A stretch of DNA of 64,000 nucleotides, from the NCBI GenBank assembly GCA_965116685.1, contig OZ220707.1:2976001-3040000 (forward strand), written 5' to 3'. Shown here piece after piece: positions 63,056 through 64,000 of this stretch; the stretch's first letter is position 1; the number at the start of each line of letters is the position of its first letter. The notes under the pieces were generated by a model. That model did not search any database, was not told the DNA's origin, and was given only the letters and a program-made list of their open reading frames with translations. This stretch comes from Bin80 sp965116685. GTDB taxonomy: Bacteria; Bacteroidota; Rhodothermia; Rhodothermales; Bin80. Position numbers and translations under genes: made by a program.

Positions 63056-64000
63056 ATGACCGAGACCATTGCAGTGCAGTCGCTCGGGGGCTGGCTCAAA
63101 GAAGCAGACCGCTGCGTGAGCACATGGGAAGCACGTTGGGGCCCCTATGAGCCGCATCCATCTCTGCGTGTCGGTCATGAGGCCCTGAGTGCCTCGTATG
63201 AAGCCTACGTGAATCGGCTCACGGGGAATTATCCCTTCTTTCATCCCCGTTATGCGGGGCAGATGCTCAAGCCGCCGCATCCAGTTGCGATTCTGGGATA
63301 TCTGACGGCAATGCGCATCAATCCGAACAACCATGCGCTGGATGGAGGGCCGCCAACGGCGGCAATGGAAAAAGAGGTTGTAATCGAACTGGCTAGGATG
63401 TTTGATTTCCCTAAAAATGCGTTGGGACATCTGACCAGTAGTGGAACGATTGCCAACCTAGAGGCACTCTTTGTGAGCCGGGAGCAGCACCCAGACAAAA
63501 TAATTGCGGTCAGTCAGGAAGGTCATTATACGCATGCCCGCATGGGTCATGTGCTGGGGGTATCGGTAGAGAATATTGCTGCCGATACAAACGGCCGAAT
63601 GGACTTGGAGGCACTTGAAGACGCTCTTCGGTCTCAGAAGGTCGGGACGGTTGTTCTGACTGCTGGCACGACCGGCCTGGGAATGGTGGATCCGATTGCG
63701 GAAGCGATTCCTCTGTGTCGGCAATATGGCGTGCGAGTGCATGTGGATGCAGCATATGGAGGGTTCTTCAGACTGTTGCGCGGGAGCGAGATATTGGATC
63801 CTGTGGTTGCCAGAAATCTTGATGCAATCAAAGACGCGGATTCAGTTGTTTTAGATCCCCATAAGCACGGACTTCAGCCGTATGGCTGTGGTTGTATTCT
63901 CTATCGTGACCCAGGGATGGCAAAGCACTATTTGCATGATTCTCCCTACACTTATTTTACGAGTGAGGATCTGCATCTGGGTGAAATCAGTCTGGAGTGC
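63056..64000 (+). CDS. PLP-dependent decarboxylase (group II), cut by window edge
   Basis: 315 residues visible, no stop. Fold-type I decarboxylase of the aromatic-amino-acid/glutamate group: HPRYAGQMLKPPHPVAILGY, NNHALDGGPPTAAMEKEVV, GHLTSSGTIANLEAL, VHVDAAYGGFFRL and the PLP lysine in VVLDPHKHGLQPYGCG near residue 275. The substrate may be an aromatic amino acid, glutamate or another amino acid; not decided. It starts one base after the lgt stop and ends the core gene string. Remaining C-terminal part lies outside the window. Confidence 0.88.
   Translation, partial: MTETIAVQSLGGWLKEADRCVSTWEARWGPYEPHPSLRVGHEALSASYEAYVNRLTGNYPFFHPRYAGQMLKPPHPVAILGYLTAMRINPNNHALDGGPPTAAMEKEVVIELARMFDFPKNALGHLTSSGTIANLEALFVSREQHPDKIIAVSQEGHYTHARMGHVLGVSVENIAADTNGRMDLEALEDALRSQKVGTVVLTAGTTGLGMVDPIAEAIPLCRQYGVRVHVDAAYGGFFRLLRGSEILDPVVARNLDAIKDADSVVLDPHKHGLQPYGCGCILYRDPGMAKHYLHDSPYTYFTSEDLHLGEISLEC

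Overview
The window looks like a chromosomal segment of a member of the Bacteroidota/Rhodothermota (FCB) group. The evidence is a secreted protein with a C-terminal type IX secretion sorting domain, a TonB-dependent receptor paired with a DUF4249 lipoprotein, a DUF5916 outer-membrane protein, a Tat-exported sugar isomerase-like protein and a SUF operon with an added SufT-type gene. Base composition is about half G+C with one clearly richer patch. No rRNA, tRNA or CRISPR array was seen. The taxonomic call is inference; no marker was compared with a database.

Region 1 (1-20.3 kb) is a mobile-element graveyard and factory. It holds a transposase tail at the left edge, a complete IS1380-type element (1006-3110, 5-bp target duplication), a second truncated copy of it (16556-17364), an IS21-type element whose istA has an internal stop codon (17365-19954), and five long copies of one group II intron. 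Four of those copies lie head to tail (3568-11208) inside domain I of a shorter, diverged, ORF-less intron of the same family. That host intron splits a small gene whose two halves rejoin exactly in frame if the intron is removed. The fifth copy (12611-14532) sits inside domain I of an unrelated group II intron that has lost its reverse-transcriptase domains. A Fic-family gene has been cut into two remnants by the IS elements.

Region 2 (20.3-26.5 kb) is a carbohydrate module: a DUF1080/PA14-like secreted protein, three very small membrane proteins translationally coupled to a sodium:solute symporter, an N-acylglucosamine 2-epimerase-family protein, and a divergent Tat-exported xylose-isomerase-like TIM barrel. 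Region 3 (26.9-40.7 kb) has a cold-shock protein, the DUF4249/TonB receptor pair, and the suf operon (sufB-C-D-SE-T, with SufS and SufE fused). The divergent iscA/sufA-type gene is separated from sufB by an HEPN/MNT toxin-antitoxin pair flanked by 49-bp direct repeats. Next come two DUF192 genes behind hemW and a small outer-membrane barrel.

Region 4 (41-49.4 kb) has glutaryl-CoA dehydrogenase, pyruvate phosphate dikinase, topoisomerase I, a G+C-rich beta-propeller gene that looks transferred, and purS. Region 5 (49.7-55.8 kb) is accessory: two tandem paralogous membrane proteins behind a cysteine-rich secreted protein, a beta-propeller lipoprotein gene interrupted by a DDE insertion sequence at a CTAG target, and small membrane proteins. 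Region 6 (55.9-64 kb) is conserved core: DUF5916 protein, rnhA, and an obg-rluD-hisS-lgt-PLP decarboxylase gene string running off the right edge.
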